Shown piece after piece: positions 1 through 8,225 of a stretch of 42,521 nt of DNA. The position numbers and the translations under genes were made by a program. This DNA comes from an uncultured Ruminococcus sp. Lineage in GTDB: Bacteria > Bacillota > Clostridia > Oscillospirales > Ruminococcaceae. The notes under the pieces are model-generated. The model was not told the origin of the DNA. It worked only from the letters and a program-made list of their open reading frames with translations, and did no database searches. Each line of letters opens with the position of its first letter. Position 1 is the stretch's first letter. The stretch is taken from contig NZ_CAMKRR010000019.1 in the NCBI RefSeq assembly GCF_946415235.1, forward strand, positions 1 to 42,521, read 5' to 3'.

Positions 1-2
1 AG

Positions 3-1250
3 GGCGGCAACGACTGGAATCAGGGAGGTCAGGACTGGAATAACTGGAACCAGGGTGGTCAGGACTGGAATAACTGGAATCAGGGTGGTCAGGACTGGAA
101 CAACTGGAATCAGGGTGGTCAGGACTGGAACAACTGGAATCAGGGCGGACAGGACTGGAATAACTGGAACCAGGGGCAGCAGAACTTTGACTGGAACCAG
201 GGCGGAAACAACTGGAATCAGGGTCAGGACTGGAACAACTGGAGCGTAAATGACTGGAATAACAACAACGGTCAGCAGAACTTCGATTGGAACAATGGCG
301 GACAGGACTGGAGCAGCTGGAATCAGGGCGGCAACGACTGGAATCAGCAGAGCTTCGACTGGAACAACGGCGGTCAGCAGAATTTCGACTGGAATCAGGG
401 CGGTAACGACTGGAACCAGGGCGGCAATGACAATTGGTACAACTGGGACGTAAACAACTGGAGCCAGGGCGGTAACGACTGGAATCAGGGCGGTCAGCAG
501 AATTTCAACTGGAACCAGGGCGGTCAGCAGAACAACGACTGGGGCAACTGGAATCAGGGCGGAAACGACTGGAGTCAGGGCGGTCAGCAGCAGGTAAATA
601 ACGGCGGCGCTCAGGTACAGGCAGGCAAGAAGCTCTGCGCTATCTCATTCGATGACGGCGCTTCAGCTCAGAGCAAGTCTGATCCCGCATACAGGATCAT
701 CGACGCTCTCATCAAGAACAACATGACAGCTACATTCTTCATCGTAAGCGACTGGATCAAGACAAACGAGCAGGTTCAGTATGAGTACCAGAATGGTATG
801 GAAGTAGCTAACCATACAAAGTCACATCAGTCACTGGGTTCACTCGGTTCATCACAGATCAGAAGCGAGTGGGAGCAGTGCAACAGCAAGCTCAAGAGCA
901 TCATCGGCACTGAGCCTTCACACCTCATGAGATTACCTTATCTCGAGAGCAACGGAACAGTTCAGTCCGCACTCTATGATATCCCGCTTATCAGCTGTGC
1001 AATAGATACTCAGGACTGGAACAACGCTTCCAAGGATCAGATAGTAAATACTATCAAGCAGGCTGCACAGAACGGTTCACTTGAGGGTGCTATAGTGCTT
1101 TGTCACGAGAATTATGCTACAACAGCTGCTGCTATGGAAGAAGTACTTCCATGGCTCGCACAGAATGGTTACCAGAACGTAAATATCTCTGATATGGCAG
1201 CTGCAAAGGGCAAGACTCTTGCAGGCGGACAGATACACACACGTGTCTGA
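3..1250 (+). CDS. Polysaccharide deacetylase (NodB/CE4), 5'-truncated, with Trp/Asn/Gln/Gly repeats
   Basis: The frame is open from the window edge to the TGA at 1248-1250, so the N-terminus lies outside. The first ~195 codons are low-complexity repeats built on DWNNWNQGG and QQNFDWNQGG. The last ~215 residues form a NodB-fold deacetylase of carbohydrate esterase family 4, which removes N- or O-acetyl groups from peptidoglycan, chitin or xylan. All five family motifs are visible: SFDDG (metal and catalytic Asp), HTKSH (two metal His), RLPY, DTQDW and LCH. The enzyme should therefore be active. It is presumably secreted, though the signal peptide is not in the window. ATG 723 is internal to the domain (the SFDDG motif lies upstream of it) and cannot be the start. 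The repeat region could bind polysaccharide or wall material; that is inference. Confidence 0.9.
   Translation, partial: GGNDWNQGGQDWNNWNQGGQDWNNWNQGGQDWNNWNQGGQDWNNWNQGGQDWNNWNQGQQNFDWNQGGNNWNQGQDWNNWSVNDWNNNNGQQNFDWNNGGQDWSSWNQGGNDWNQQSFDWNNGGQQNFDWNQGGNDWNQGGNDNWYNWDVNNWSQGGNDWNQGGQQNFNWNQGGQQNNDWGNWNQGGNDWSQGGQQQVNNGGAQVQAGKKLCAISFDDGASAQSKSDPAYRIIDALIKNNMTATFFIVSDWIKTNEQVQYEYQNGMEVANHTKSHQSLGSLGSSQIRSEWEQCNSKLKSIIGTEPSHLMRLPYLESNGTVQSALYDIPLISCAIDTQDWNNASKDQIVNTIKQAAQNGSLEGAIVLCHENYATTAAAMEEVLPWLAQNGYQNVNISDMAAAKGKTLAGGQIHTRV
24..173 (+). repeat. Five tandem 30-bp coding repeats
   Basis: Five near-identical in-frame units of 30 bp start at 24, 54, 84, 114 and 144, each encoding GGQDWNNWNQ. 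Differences are almost all synonymous (aac/aat, ggt/ggc/gga). Degenerate versions (QQNFDWNQGG, GGNDWNQ) continue to about 590. Copy number is likely to vary between strains by slippage or recombination. Confidence 0.9.
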
Positions 1251-1330
1251 TCGCTGAATGATTTAGTGGGACGTTCACGCGCCAGGTGTCCGGAACACTT
1301 AAAACATTTCTCCATGTTTTTATTATTACC

Positions 1331-1369
1331 GAAGGGCAGTCTGTATTTTATGGGCTGCCCTTCATTTTA
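1331..1369 (+). terminator. Intrinsic terminator of the deacetylase gene
   Basis: A perfect 9-bp stem, GAAGGGCAG (1331-1339) with CTGCCCTTC (1355-1363), is followed by a T-rich run. A weaker AAAACAT/ATGTTTT hairpin lies just before it at 1301-1320. Confidence 0.8.
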
Positions 1370-1581
1370 AAACATGAGCTGCTGCGGTAAGCGGCTGAAT
1401 TGATGTTTCTTCTCCTGTCTTAAAAAGCTGTGAAAGATGTCGTAATTGCGATAAAATATTAACGAAAATTTAATTGTTATAACGATATAAAAATATAATA
1501 TAAAGCTGTGTTTAAAGCAATATTTCTTTGGCATATATTGACAAAGTTTTCTGTAATGGGATCAATATGAGGGTTTAGTGA

Positions 1582-1610
1582 TTGACAAAGGGTATAAAAT
1601 GTGATACAAT
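1582..1610 (+). promoter_or_regulatory. Strong sigma-A promoter with extended -10
   Basis: TTGACA (1582-1587), a 17-nt spacer, and TACAAT (1605-1610) preceded by TGA (extended -10). Transcription would begin near 1617, yet no conventional gene starts until 2596. It may drive the short reading frame at 1669 or a non-coding RNA. Confidence 0.75.
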
Positions 1611-1668
1611 AAACGAGATGTTTATGATGTAATAGTTTTCTTCAATAGTGATACTGCGAAGGAAATTA

Positions 1669-1785
1669 ATGAAAATGACTTTTGGAATTAAAAAGATATT
1701 TGTTACTACATCCCATCACCTGATACGATTAAAAGGCGTTTTTGTCTCGAAATACGGGCTCGTTCCTACTTGCCCCTACAGATGA
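1669..1785 (+). CDS. Possible 38-residue peptide of unknown function
   Basis: The ATG at 1669 is preceded by GAAGGAAATTA, a reasonable ribosome-binding site, about 50 nt downstream of the expected start of the 1582-1610 promoter. It encodes a basic 38-residue peptide beginning MKMTFGIKKIF and ending VPTCPYR, with a single Cys. No family is recognised and there is no signal peptide. It could equally be a chance frame inside a non-coding transcript. Support comes only from promoter and RBS placement. Confidence 0.3.
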   Translation: MKMTFGIKKIFVTTSHHLIRLKGVFVSKYGLVPTCPYR

Positions 1786-2595
1786 ATATTGTAAACAGCT
1801 TCTTGTTTTTTACGTTTCTGTAAAGCGGAAACGGAGTATATCGGTTTATTCTGATATGTTACAAACAATGAGCTTTTTTATTTATCCGAGAGATACTTTG
1901 CAGTATTTAAGGCTCGTTTATCGGGCTGAAAAAGAGATTCGCGGTGTTGGATTGCACTGATGGGGAATTGATTATTGGATGAAAAGGAATTGCAAGAATG
2001 AATATTTATCTATCAAAAAACAGAAACAGTGCTTTATCCCGCGAGGATCGCGCCAATGATCAGAGAGCGGGGCGCAGATCATTCTGTGATGAGCAGATAT
2101 CGAAAAATAATAAAAAGATAAGATGCAATATCTTTGTTGATCTGCATGAGACAGCGATGCAGAGCGAGTCGGGACTTTATCATCAGTACGGCGGTATCGT
2201 ATGCAAATTCCGCCTTAATGACCTGATACGCGGTGTTCTGCGCGGAACTTTGCCGTATAACGACGATTTCCTTGCATAGGGCTGCGGCCTCGGACGAGCT
2301 TTATTCAGCGCTCGGCAGACTTTAAGGAATATTGCTGCTGCCGCATTTTGCGAAGCAGGAAAAACGGAGTCGCGGTCCGGTTTCGTATCACCTGTTTTCA
2401 GGTCTGAGAAAATGTCGGCTTTAAAGATATCATGGCTGTCTGAACTGTTTCGGACGATGCCGTGTCGTTTGGAGGGAGGCGAAAGGGATTATCCCGTGGG
2501 GTGTGCCGATGGATATGTGTATTGTTTTCGGTACAGTATAAATAAAGAGCTTTTTACAAGGAAGCATATTAATTTTTTTAATTCAGGAGGAAGAA
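1786..2595 (+). other. Gene-poor stretch with one amber-interrupted frame
   Basis: No recognisable gene. In the plus frame starting at ATG 1998 the sequence is open to 2606, interrupted by one TAG at 2277-2279. The conceptual product is Cys- and Arg-rich and matches no family I know. It may be a decayed gene or chance. The G+C-richer part at 2040-2480 and the absence of homopolymers suggest former coding DNA, but this is weak. Confidence 0.3.
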
Positions 2596-3498
2596 ATGAA
2601 AAGTAAAGCAAGAAGATTAATCTCACTTATTGTGACATTAGTTATGGCGTTCACAGTAATGTCAATGAGCATGGTGGGCATGACAGCAGGTGCGGCAGAA
2701 AGCAAGACCTATTCAGAGATCAAAAAGTATGAAGTAACTTACGGCGGCAAGCTTTACCGCGGTTTTATCTTAGTACCCGAGGAAGAGGGACAGTACGATG
2801 TCAGCCTCATTTTCTGCGGTACAGGCGGATTAAACAGATGGACATGGTACCACTTCGATCAGTGGGTAAACAAGTGGGTATCAAACGGCTACATAAAGCC
2901 TTCCATCATTGTTATGCCTTCAGTTGACAAGAGCAATCCCGATATGGAAGCAGGCGTTCAGGGCTGGCAGTTCGAGCAGTTCGTTCGTGAGCAGATGGGC
3001 GGCATGAAGGAAGCTCTCCTCAAGACAGAGTACGGCAAGTACATTAACCCAAGCAAGCAGATAAATATCATCGGCTACTCAATGGGCGGTTCCGCTTCAC
3101 TTCTTACAGGTACATTATATCCTAATCTTTACACAAACGTTGCATCTCTTAGTCCTTCACACACATATTACTCGTATGACGGAAAGCAGTGGCTCAAGAG
3201 CGCTAAGGAGATCGTTTTTGCTAAGAGCAGCAGAGCACGCCGTCTGATCGCATACAGCAAGAGCGAAAGCAACGGTCAGACATATATCTTCCAGGAAAAT
3301 GCAAAGAGATATGAGTCAGAAGCACGTAAGAACGGCTATCCTTTCAAGACATACGTTACAAAGAATTATCCTCATAAGGTAGATATCTTCTTCAGAGAGA
3401 TATTCGTTTATATGTATTACCTTGACCATAATGTTGTACTCACAGAGAGCAGAATCAATAATATGGACTATAGTATGCCTATAACACAATACAAATAA
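2596..3498 (+). CDS. Secreted alpha/beta-hydrolase, esterase (CE1/esterase D-like)
   Basis: A 300-residue protein. The start has a strong RBS (AGGAGGAAGAA) just before the ATG. Residues 1-34 form a signal peptide (KSKARR, hydrophobic core, cleavage near AGAAES). The mature part is an alpha/beta-hydrolase: the oxyanion-side strand LIFCGTGG (71-78), the nucleophile elbow GYSMGG with Ser162, and a probable catalytic His260 in NYPHK. The overall pattern resembles secreted CE1-type esterases (feruloyl or acetyl xylan esterases), fitting a plant-fibre degrader; the substrate is inference. There is no dockerin, so it is free or only loosely wall-associated. It is monocistronic, with a terminator 78 nt downstream. 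Confidence 0.8.
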   Translation: MKSKARRLISLIVTLVMAFTVMSMSMVGMTAGAAESKTYSEIKKYEVTYGGKLYRGFILVPEEEGQYDVSLIFCGTGGLNRWTWYHFDQWVNKWVSNGYIKPSIIVMPSVDKSNPDMEAGVQGWQFEQFVREQMGGMKEALLKTEYGKYINPSKQINIIGYSMGGSASLLTGTLYPNLYTNVASLSPSHTYYSYDGKQWLKSAKEIVFAKSSRARRLIAYSKSESNGQTYIFQENAKRYESEARKNGYPFKTYVTKNYPHKVDIFFREIFVYMYYLDHNVVLTESRINNMDYSMPITQYK

Positions 3499-3575
3499 TC
3501 CTATGTGGGATTCTGAGCACATAGCGGCAGGATAACTGTTCTTCCGCTGACAGAAGGCTCAATGTTACGGATAAT

Positions 3576-3612
3576 AAAACAGCACTGTGCATTTGCATAG
3601 TGCTGTTTTTTA
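3576..3612. terminator. Bidirectional terminator
   Basis: The 15-bp stem AAAACAGCACTGTGC (3576-3590) pairs with GCATAGTGCTGTTTT (3595-3609; one G-T pair). T-runs occur on both strands, so it serves both the esterase and the convergent gene ending at 3618. Confidence 0.85.
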
Positions 3613-3617
3613 TATTG

Positions 3618-4355
3618 TCATTTTGCTAATGAAGCTCTGACAGTATCAGTATTTCCGCGGAGCTCTCTTTCGGAAGCAGCTGCGTAAATGATACCTGCGG
3701 CGGCAGCAGCTAAACAAAGCAGCTGATTAAGTGATACTGCTTTGCCGATGTGGGACTCTCTGAGGAAATCAAGCAGACCTTTAGACGCCGCACAGAGTGT
3801 AAGCAGGTAAACTGAAGTATGCCTGCATTTCTTCGCGAGCATTATCATACCTATGGCGAAAATAATGAAAAATACCATGGCTTCCGCAAGCTGAACGGGG
3901 AATATACATCCTGTTTCAGTGACCTTTCCCGAGTACTTCACGCAGAACGGGCCATTATAGGGTATCCCGCGGCAGCAGCCGGCAAGGAAACAGCCTGTTT
4001 TGGAAATACTGTACATAAGCGGAAGAACAAGAGTACAGTTTTCAAGAGTTATTTTTGTGCTGCCTTTGTCGCGGTTTATGAGGGCGAGAGTAATTACGCT
4101 GAGGTACATACCGAAAAGTCCGCCCATAGATGAAAGACCTGTTTTCTGCCCTCCCGATGCGGCATAAGTTAGCAGGAACGCAAAGAAAAAGCTCATAAAC
4201 GGCGAGAGAAGTGTTATAAAGCCTGATGTCATAGGCTGTATCCCACGCTTTACATTGAGGATATACTGCAATGTAAAGCCTGCCGTGCATGATAGCAGGA
4301 TCATTATCGCATAGGGCGGAAACAAAAAATAATCCGTGCAGATATGTATATTCAT
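3618..4355 (-). CDS. Lgt-like (prolipoprotein diacylglyceryl transferase family) membrane protein
   Basis: A 245-residue polytopic protein with about seven hydrophobic segments. The family pattern is visible: the SKTGCFLAGCCRGIPY loop, followed by FPVQLAEA and LLDFLRES. These correspond to the conserved core of the Lgt family, which transfers diacylglycerol from phosphatidylglycerol to lipobox cysteines. The GCFLAGCC version is typical of a divergent Firmicute subgroup rather than housekeeping Lgt, so the exact acceptor is uncertain. The start has RBS AAGGAGCG. It lies 30 nt after the upstream membrane-protein gene and is probably cotranscribed with it. Confidence 0.75.
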   Translation of the reverse strand: MNIHICTDYFLFPPYAIMILLSCTAGFTLQYILNVKRGIQPMTSGFITLLSPFMSFFFAFLLTYAASGGQKTGLSSMGGLFGMYLSVITLALINRDKGSTKITLENCTLVLPLMYSISKTGCFLAGCCRGIPYNGPFCVKYSGKVTETGCIFPVQLAEAMVFFIIFAIGMIMLAKKCRHTSVYLLTLCAASKGLLDFLRESHIGKAVSLNQLLCLAAAAAGIIYAAASERELRGNTDTVRASLAK

Positions 4356-4385
4356 ATTATTCGCTCCTTATTTTGTATGGTCCTG

Positions 4386-4946
4386 TCAGCTGCAAGAGCT
4401 GAGACTGTTTACACATTCATTGCAGGCTATGTACAGCGTGATAATGGCTGCTATACTTATAACGAGCAGAATTACGGCGAGAAATATGTAAATGATGCAG
4501 AGTATTTTGGCAAAGGTGCTTTTCGGGTACATCACCCTTGCGATTATCATCAGAACCATTGCGGCAATGAAGAAAAATCCGCTGAGAATGGGTACCTTAG
4601 TAAAAAATATGGGAACTGTTATCAGCATAAGAGTGACCGAGATGATACAGAGGATATTGGCTGTGCCGCTGTTTTCCTGCTGAGCTGTACTGTTATACTG
4701 TATCGGGAAGTACGTGATATTCTTTACGGTATCATCGTTGAAAACGATCTCTTCGCAGTTCCTTAGCTGCATGATGTAGCCGTATTCAAACTGATCGACA
4801 TATCTTATCCATTTACCGTTACTCTGCTTTGCAAAACCGCGCATAGCGAGAAGCTCCTCGTCCGTGCCGTCAGGTGCAAGAAATATGGGATAACCCATAT
4901 TGTATAGCAAGGTGCAGTTCTGTATCTCAAAAAAATGGATCGTCAT
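4386..4946 (-). CDS. Membrane protein of unknown function
   Basis: A 186-residue protein. The chosen ATG at 4946 follows GGAGGCAGATAAT, a good RBS; an in-frame ATG at 4961 has none and would place that RBS inside the gene. Residues 1-95 look soluble (MTIHFFEIQNC..., with a WIRYVDQFEYGYIMQLR segment). About three transmembrane helices follow, containing the stretches ILCIISVTLMLI, LSGFFFIAAMVLMIIA and ILCIIYIFLAVILLV. No family is recognised. It is the first gene of a two-gene unit with the Lgt-like gene. Confidence 0.65.
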   Translation of the reverse strand: MTIHFFEIQNCTLLYNMGYPIFLAPDGTDEELLAMRGFAKQSNGKWIRYVDQFEYGYIMQLRNCEEIVFNDDTVKNITYFPIQYNSTAQQENSGTANILCIISVTLMLITVPIFFTKVPILSGFFFIAAMVLMIIARVMYPKSTFAKILCIIYIFLAVILLVISIAAIITLYIACNECVNSLSSCS

Positions 4947-4990
4947 ATTATCTGCCTCCATAAAAAGGGATTTAATGTTTCTATGATATT

Positions 4991-5018
4991 ATTATACACC
5001 TATCCGCATGAAATGCAA
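4991..5018 (-). promoter_or_regulatory. Promoter of the minus-strand membrane-protein pair
   Basis: On the minus strand TTGCAT (5018-5013), a 16-nt spacer, and TATAAT (4996-4991), about 45 nt before the ATG at 4946. Confidence 0.5.
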
Positions 5019-5080
5019 ATATGACATTTATAATTTTTTCAGTGACATTTGTAACTGTTTAATGCTATGAAGATTTTCTC

Positions 5081-5109
5081 TTGACAAAAACAGTGATATA
5101 TGGCAAAAT
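5081..5109 (+). promoter_or_regulatory. Promoter of the transglutaminase-fold lipoprotein gene
   Basis: TTGACA (5081-5086), a 17-nt spacer, and CAAAAT (5104-5109) preceded by TGG (extended -10). Confidence 0.55.
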
Positions 5110-5154
5110 ATAAGGTGATATCGGAAAACACTTTTTATGATAAAGGAGATATTG

Positions 5155-6258
5155 ATGGGAATATTGAAGAAGCTGTTTCCTGTAATGGCTGTTTTGGTTC
5201 TTATGTGCGGCTGTGATTATGATGACTATGACAGCGAAGAAACACATGAAACTCGTGTCAATGCTGCGTATACGAATGACGATGAAGCACTGTATCAGGT
5301 CATATACGATCATCTTTCAAATTATGAATATCAGTCTATAAAGTACTATGGTTATCCCGATGAAAGCAAGGTATTTGATATAGTACAAAGAGTAGTCTAT
5401 GAGCATCCCGAGTTTTTCTGGATAGATGATTCATTTCTTGCTCAATCCTATCCTGAGGGATATACGGATATGGGACTGAATCTCAGAGGTGATGAGATAT
5501 CTATCGGCAGGATAAGGGAAATGTGCGATGAGGTCTCGGAACAGGCAGACAGGATAATACACAATATACCTGTTGGAGCTTCAGACTGGGAAAAGATACT
5601 TTTTGTACATGATGAGATAGTAAGGAATACATGGTATCAGGACGGTGATGAGGATGAATTCACCGATACGGTCTACGGCTGCCTTGTAAACGGAAGAACG
5701 CAGTCTGCGGGGTATGCTCAGGCATTCCAGTACATTATGGAAAGAATGGGCTTTGAGTGCGGTATGTTTTCAAACGGTGGTCATACATGGAACTATATAA
5801 GGCTTGACGGCAAGTATTACTGGATAGACCTTGCATATGATGACCCTGATTTCGGAGAAGATGTATACTATAATTATACGCATAATTACTTTATGTGCGA
5901 TGACGGGCATTTATCGGAAAATCATGACCTCAGCAAGGGAGATAACAGATTTGTCCCGAAATGCGATTCCTTTGACAAATACTTTTATATCGTTGACGGC
6001 TCCTACATGACGGAATACAACGCTGACAGGATATCGGAGATAATAGCGAAGCACAGCAGTGAAGAGCAGATAGAAATAAAGTTTGAAAACGAAAAGGACT
6101 ATAAAGATGCCATAGAAGGTATCCGCCATGGTGTGGGAGCCATTGAATTCATGAAAGCCGACATTGATCTTTCGGAGCTGAGCTACTGCTGGATAGATGA
6201 CTGGCTTGTCATAAAGCTGCTGCTGGGTCAGCGGACGGAAGAAAAGACAAGCAATTGA
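5155..6258 (+). CDS. Transglutaminase-fold lipoprotein with Cys-to-Ser active-site change
   Basis: A 367-residue protein. ATG 5155 follows AAAGGAGATATTG; the upstream ATG 5137 would sit before that RBS. Residues 1-20 form a lipoprotein-like signal ending LMCGC. The centre is a transglutaminase-core (PF01841-type) domain, whose members are cysteine peptidases or transglutaminases. The expected catalytic Cys of the C-x-GYA motif is Ser184 here (TQSAGYAQAF), while His210 (GGHTWNY) and Asp225 (WIDLAYDD) remain. The domain is therefore likely a pseudoenzyme or binding module, or a rare Ser version. Asp/Glu- and Tyr-rich, probably outside the membrane. The partner is unknown. Confidence 0.7.
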   Translation: MGILKKLFPVMAVLVLMCGCDYDDYDSEETHETRVNAAYTNDDEALYQVIYDHLSNYEYQSIKYYGYPDESKVFDIVQRVVYEHPEFFWIDDSFLAQSYPEGYTDMGLNLRGDEISIGRIREMCDEVSEQADRIIHNIPVGASDWEKILFVHDEIVRNTWYQDGDEDEFTDTVYGCLVNGRTQSAGYAQAFQYIMERMGFECGMFSNGGHTWNYIRLDGKYYWIDLAYDDPDFGEDVYYNYTHNYFMCDDGHLSENHDLSKGDNRFVPKCDSFDKYFYIVDGSYMTEYNADRISEIIAKHSSEEQIEIKFENEKDYKDAIEGIRHGVGAIEFMKADIDLSELSYCWIDDWLVIKLLLGQRTEEKTSN

Positions 6259-6334
6259 TCAGTCTGATATGCGATTTGTTGTCAGGTCACGGCTCTGTTT
6301 TTCAAAAGTTGCTGTTTTTCTGCAAGCTGCATTT

Positions 6335-6363
6335 TTGACTTGATTTTTGTATAAAGGTATGAT
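6335..6363 (+). promoter_or_regulatory. Promoter of rfbB
   Basis: TTGACT (6335-6340), a 17-nt spacer, and TATGAT (6358-6363); expected start near 6370, about 77 nt before the ATG. Confidence 0.6.
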
Positions 6364-6446
6364 ATACTTGAAAAGATGTATATTATGAGAATGTGTGAAC
6401 ATCTCGATAGTATTTCCGAAAATATCATTAATAAGAGGTTAAGAGT

Positions 6447-7475
6447 ATGACTATATTTGTAACAGGCGGAGCCGGCTTCATCGGCTCGAATTTCGTATTC
6501 CATATGCTGGATACATATCCCGACTACCGTATCGTATGTCTGGACAAGCTCACATATGCAGGCAACCTTTCCACACTTGAGCCTGTAATGAAGAATCCGA
6601 ATTTCCGCTTCGTAAAGATAGATATCTGTGACAGAGAAGCGATATACAAGCTCTTCGAGGAAGAAAAGCCCGATATCGTTGTAAACTTTGCAGCAGAGTC
6701 ACACGTTGACCGTTCTATCGAAAATCCCGAGATATTCCTTCAGACAAATATCCTCGGTACACAGGTCCTCATGGATGCCTGCCGCAAGTACGGTATACAG
6801 AGATATCATCAGGTATCGACTGATGAGGTATACGGCGACCTTCCTCTCGACAGACCCGACCTTTTCTTCACAGAGGAAACGCCTATCCACACAAGCAGCC
6901 CATACAGCTCTTCAAAGGCAGGAGCAGACCTTCTTGTAATGGCTTACCACAGGACATACGGACTTCCTGTGACAATTTCAAGATGCTCCAATAACTACGG
7001 ACCTTATCACTTCCCCGAGAAGCTGATACCTCTTATGATAGCAAATGCACTTGCAGACAAGCCGCTCCCGGTATACGGCGAGGGACTGAATGTAAGAGAC
7101 TGGCTGTATGTTGAGGATCACTGCCGCGCCATTGATCTCATAATCCACAAGGGCAGAGTAGGCGAGGTCTACAACGTAGGCGGACACAACGAGATGAAGA
7201 ATATCGACATCGTTAAGCTCATCTGCAAGGAGCTCGGCAAGCCCGAGAGTCTTATCACTCACGTTGAGGACAGAAAGGGACACGATATGCGCTATGCTAT
7301 CGACCCCACAAAGATACACAACGAGCTTGGCTGGCTGCCCGAGACAAAGTTTGCAGACGGCATAAAGAAAACTATCAAATGGTACCTTGAGAACCGCGAG
7401 TGGTGGGAGACTATCATCAGCGGCGAGTATCAGAACTACTACGAGAAAATGTACGGCAACCGCGCACAGGTGTGA
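6447..7475 (+). CDS. rfbB: dTDP-glucose 4,6-dehydratase
   Basis: A 342-residue short-chain dehydrogenase of the RmlB/RfbB family. It converts dTDP-glucose to dTDP-4-keto-6-deoxyglucose for rhamnose or related deoxysugars of surface glycans. The NAD-binding motif GGAGFIGSNF is at residues 7-16. The family motif VSTDEVYG supplies the catalytic Asp-Glu pair and YSSSK supplies Tyr-x3-Lys. Conserved YGPYHFPEKLIP and WLYVEDHC segments follow. Length is normal for the family. No other rml genes are adjacent, so the rest of the pathway is elsewhere. Confidence 0.93.
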   Translation: MTIFVTGGAGFIGSNFVFHMLDTYPDYRIVCLDKLTYAGNLSTLEPVMKNPNFRFVKIDICDREAIYKLFEEEKPDIVVNFAAESHVDRSIENPEIFLQTNILGTQVLMDACRKYGIQRYHQVSTDEVYGDLPLDRPDLFFTEETPIHTSSPYSSSKAGADLLVMAYHRTYGLPVTISRCSNNYGPYHFPEKLIPLMIANALADKPLPVYGEGLNVRDWLYVEDHCRAIDLIIHKGRVGEVYNVGGHNEMKNIDIVKLICKELGKPESLITHVEDRKGHDMRYAIDPTKIHNELGWLPETKFADGIKKTIKWYLENREWWETIISGEYQNYYEKMYGNRAQV

Positions 7476-7484
7476 AAAAACGCT

Positions 7485-7520
7485 CCCCCGACTTTATAAA
7501 GAGTCGGGGGATAATTTTTT
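7485..7520 (+). terminator. Terminator of rfbB
   Basis: CCCCCGACT (7485-7493) pairs with AGTCGGGGG (7502-7510), then ATAATTTTTT. Confidence 0.9.
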
Positions 7521-7542
7521 ATACGGATATCTGAGAGCTGTA

Positions 7543-7571
7543 TTGAATTATTCATATTACAGATGTATAAT
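7543..7571 (+). promoter_or_regulatory. Promoter of the sigma/anti-sigma operon
   Basis: TTGAAT (7543-7548), a 17-nt spacer, and TATAAT (7566-7571). It looks like a housekeeping sigma-A site; an additional autoregulatory ECF site is not evident. Confidence 0.65.
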
Positions 7572-7670
7572 TTCATTGAAGATTTTTTTGAAAAAGTGAA
7601 ATATTCCGCTTCAAAAATCGACTATATAGACAAGAGGAACTCAATACCTCATGAAAGGAGGGTTTCCCAT

Positions 7671-8225
7671 ATGAATGATGCATCGATCATGGAAATGTTC
7701 CTGAAAAGAGACGAAAACGCCTTAAAGGAGCTGAAAAGCAAGTACGACGGACTTTGCTGCTATATTGCGGGGAATATCCTGTACAGGCGTGAGGATATCG
7801 AGGAGTGCGTAAATTCCGCATACTATGATATATGGAACAAGATACCGCCCGAAGAGCCCCGCGACTTAAAAACTTATCTCTGTCGTATCGTAAAGAACAA
7901 GGCTATAGACCGCCTTAAGTACAATACTGCACGGAAGCGCAGCTCGGAGTATGAGGTTTCCATTGACGAGCTCTCGGAGTGTATTCCCGACAGGCGCGGC
8001 GACGATATCTCGGCGGAAAAGCTTGCGGGAATTATCAGCAGCTTTCTGCGTACACAGGACGAGCTCCACAGAAAGGTGTTCGTCAGGCGCTACTGGTACG
8101 GTGACAGCGTTTCAAAGATAGCGGAGTATTTCGACATGAACGAAAAGACTGTCGCTACCTATCTTTTCAGGACAAGAAAAAAACTGAAAGAATATTTGAA
8201 GAAAGAGGGTTATGTTTATGGATAA
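7671..8225 (+). CDS. ECF-type RNA polymerase sigma factor
   Basis: A 184-residue protein. ATG 7671 follows AAAGGAGGG with 8-nt spacing; an in-frame ATG at 7563 lies inside the promoter. Region sigma2 is at residues ~10-80 (REDIEECVNSAYYDIWNKI, then LKTYLCRIVKNKAIDRLK). Region sigma4 is at ~120-180 (HRKVFVRRYWYGDSVSKIA followed by a helix-turn-helix ending YLFRTRKKLKEYL). It redirects RNA polymerase to target promoters. It overlaps the next gene by 8 nt, the usual arrangement for a sigma/anti-sigma pair. Confidence 0.85.
   Translation: MNDASIMEMFLKRDENALKELKSKYDGLCCYIAGNILYRREDIEECVNSAYYDIWNKIPPEEPRDLKTYLCRIVKNKAIDRLKYNTARKRSSEYEVSIDELSECIPDRRGDDISAEKLAGIISSFLRTQDELHRKVFVRRYWYGDSVSKIAEYFDMNEKTVATYLFRTRKKLKEYLKKEGYVYG

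Noticed and set aside
55-453. Two plus-strand frames rich in Thr/Gly/Arg at the left edge
   Set aside because: They are out-of-frame readings of the DWNNWNQGG repeats, which continue in frame into the deacetylase domain.
24-590. Regular repeats considered as a CRISPR array
   Set aside because: Units are contiguous without spacers and drift synonymously in one reading frame; they are coding repeats. The same holds for the Thr linkers.
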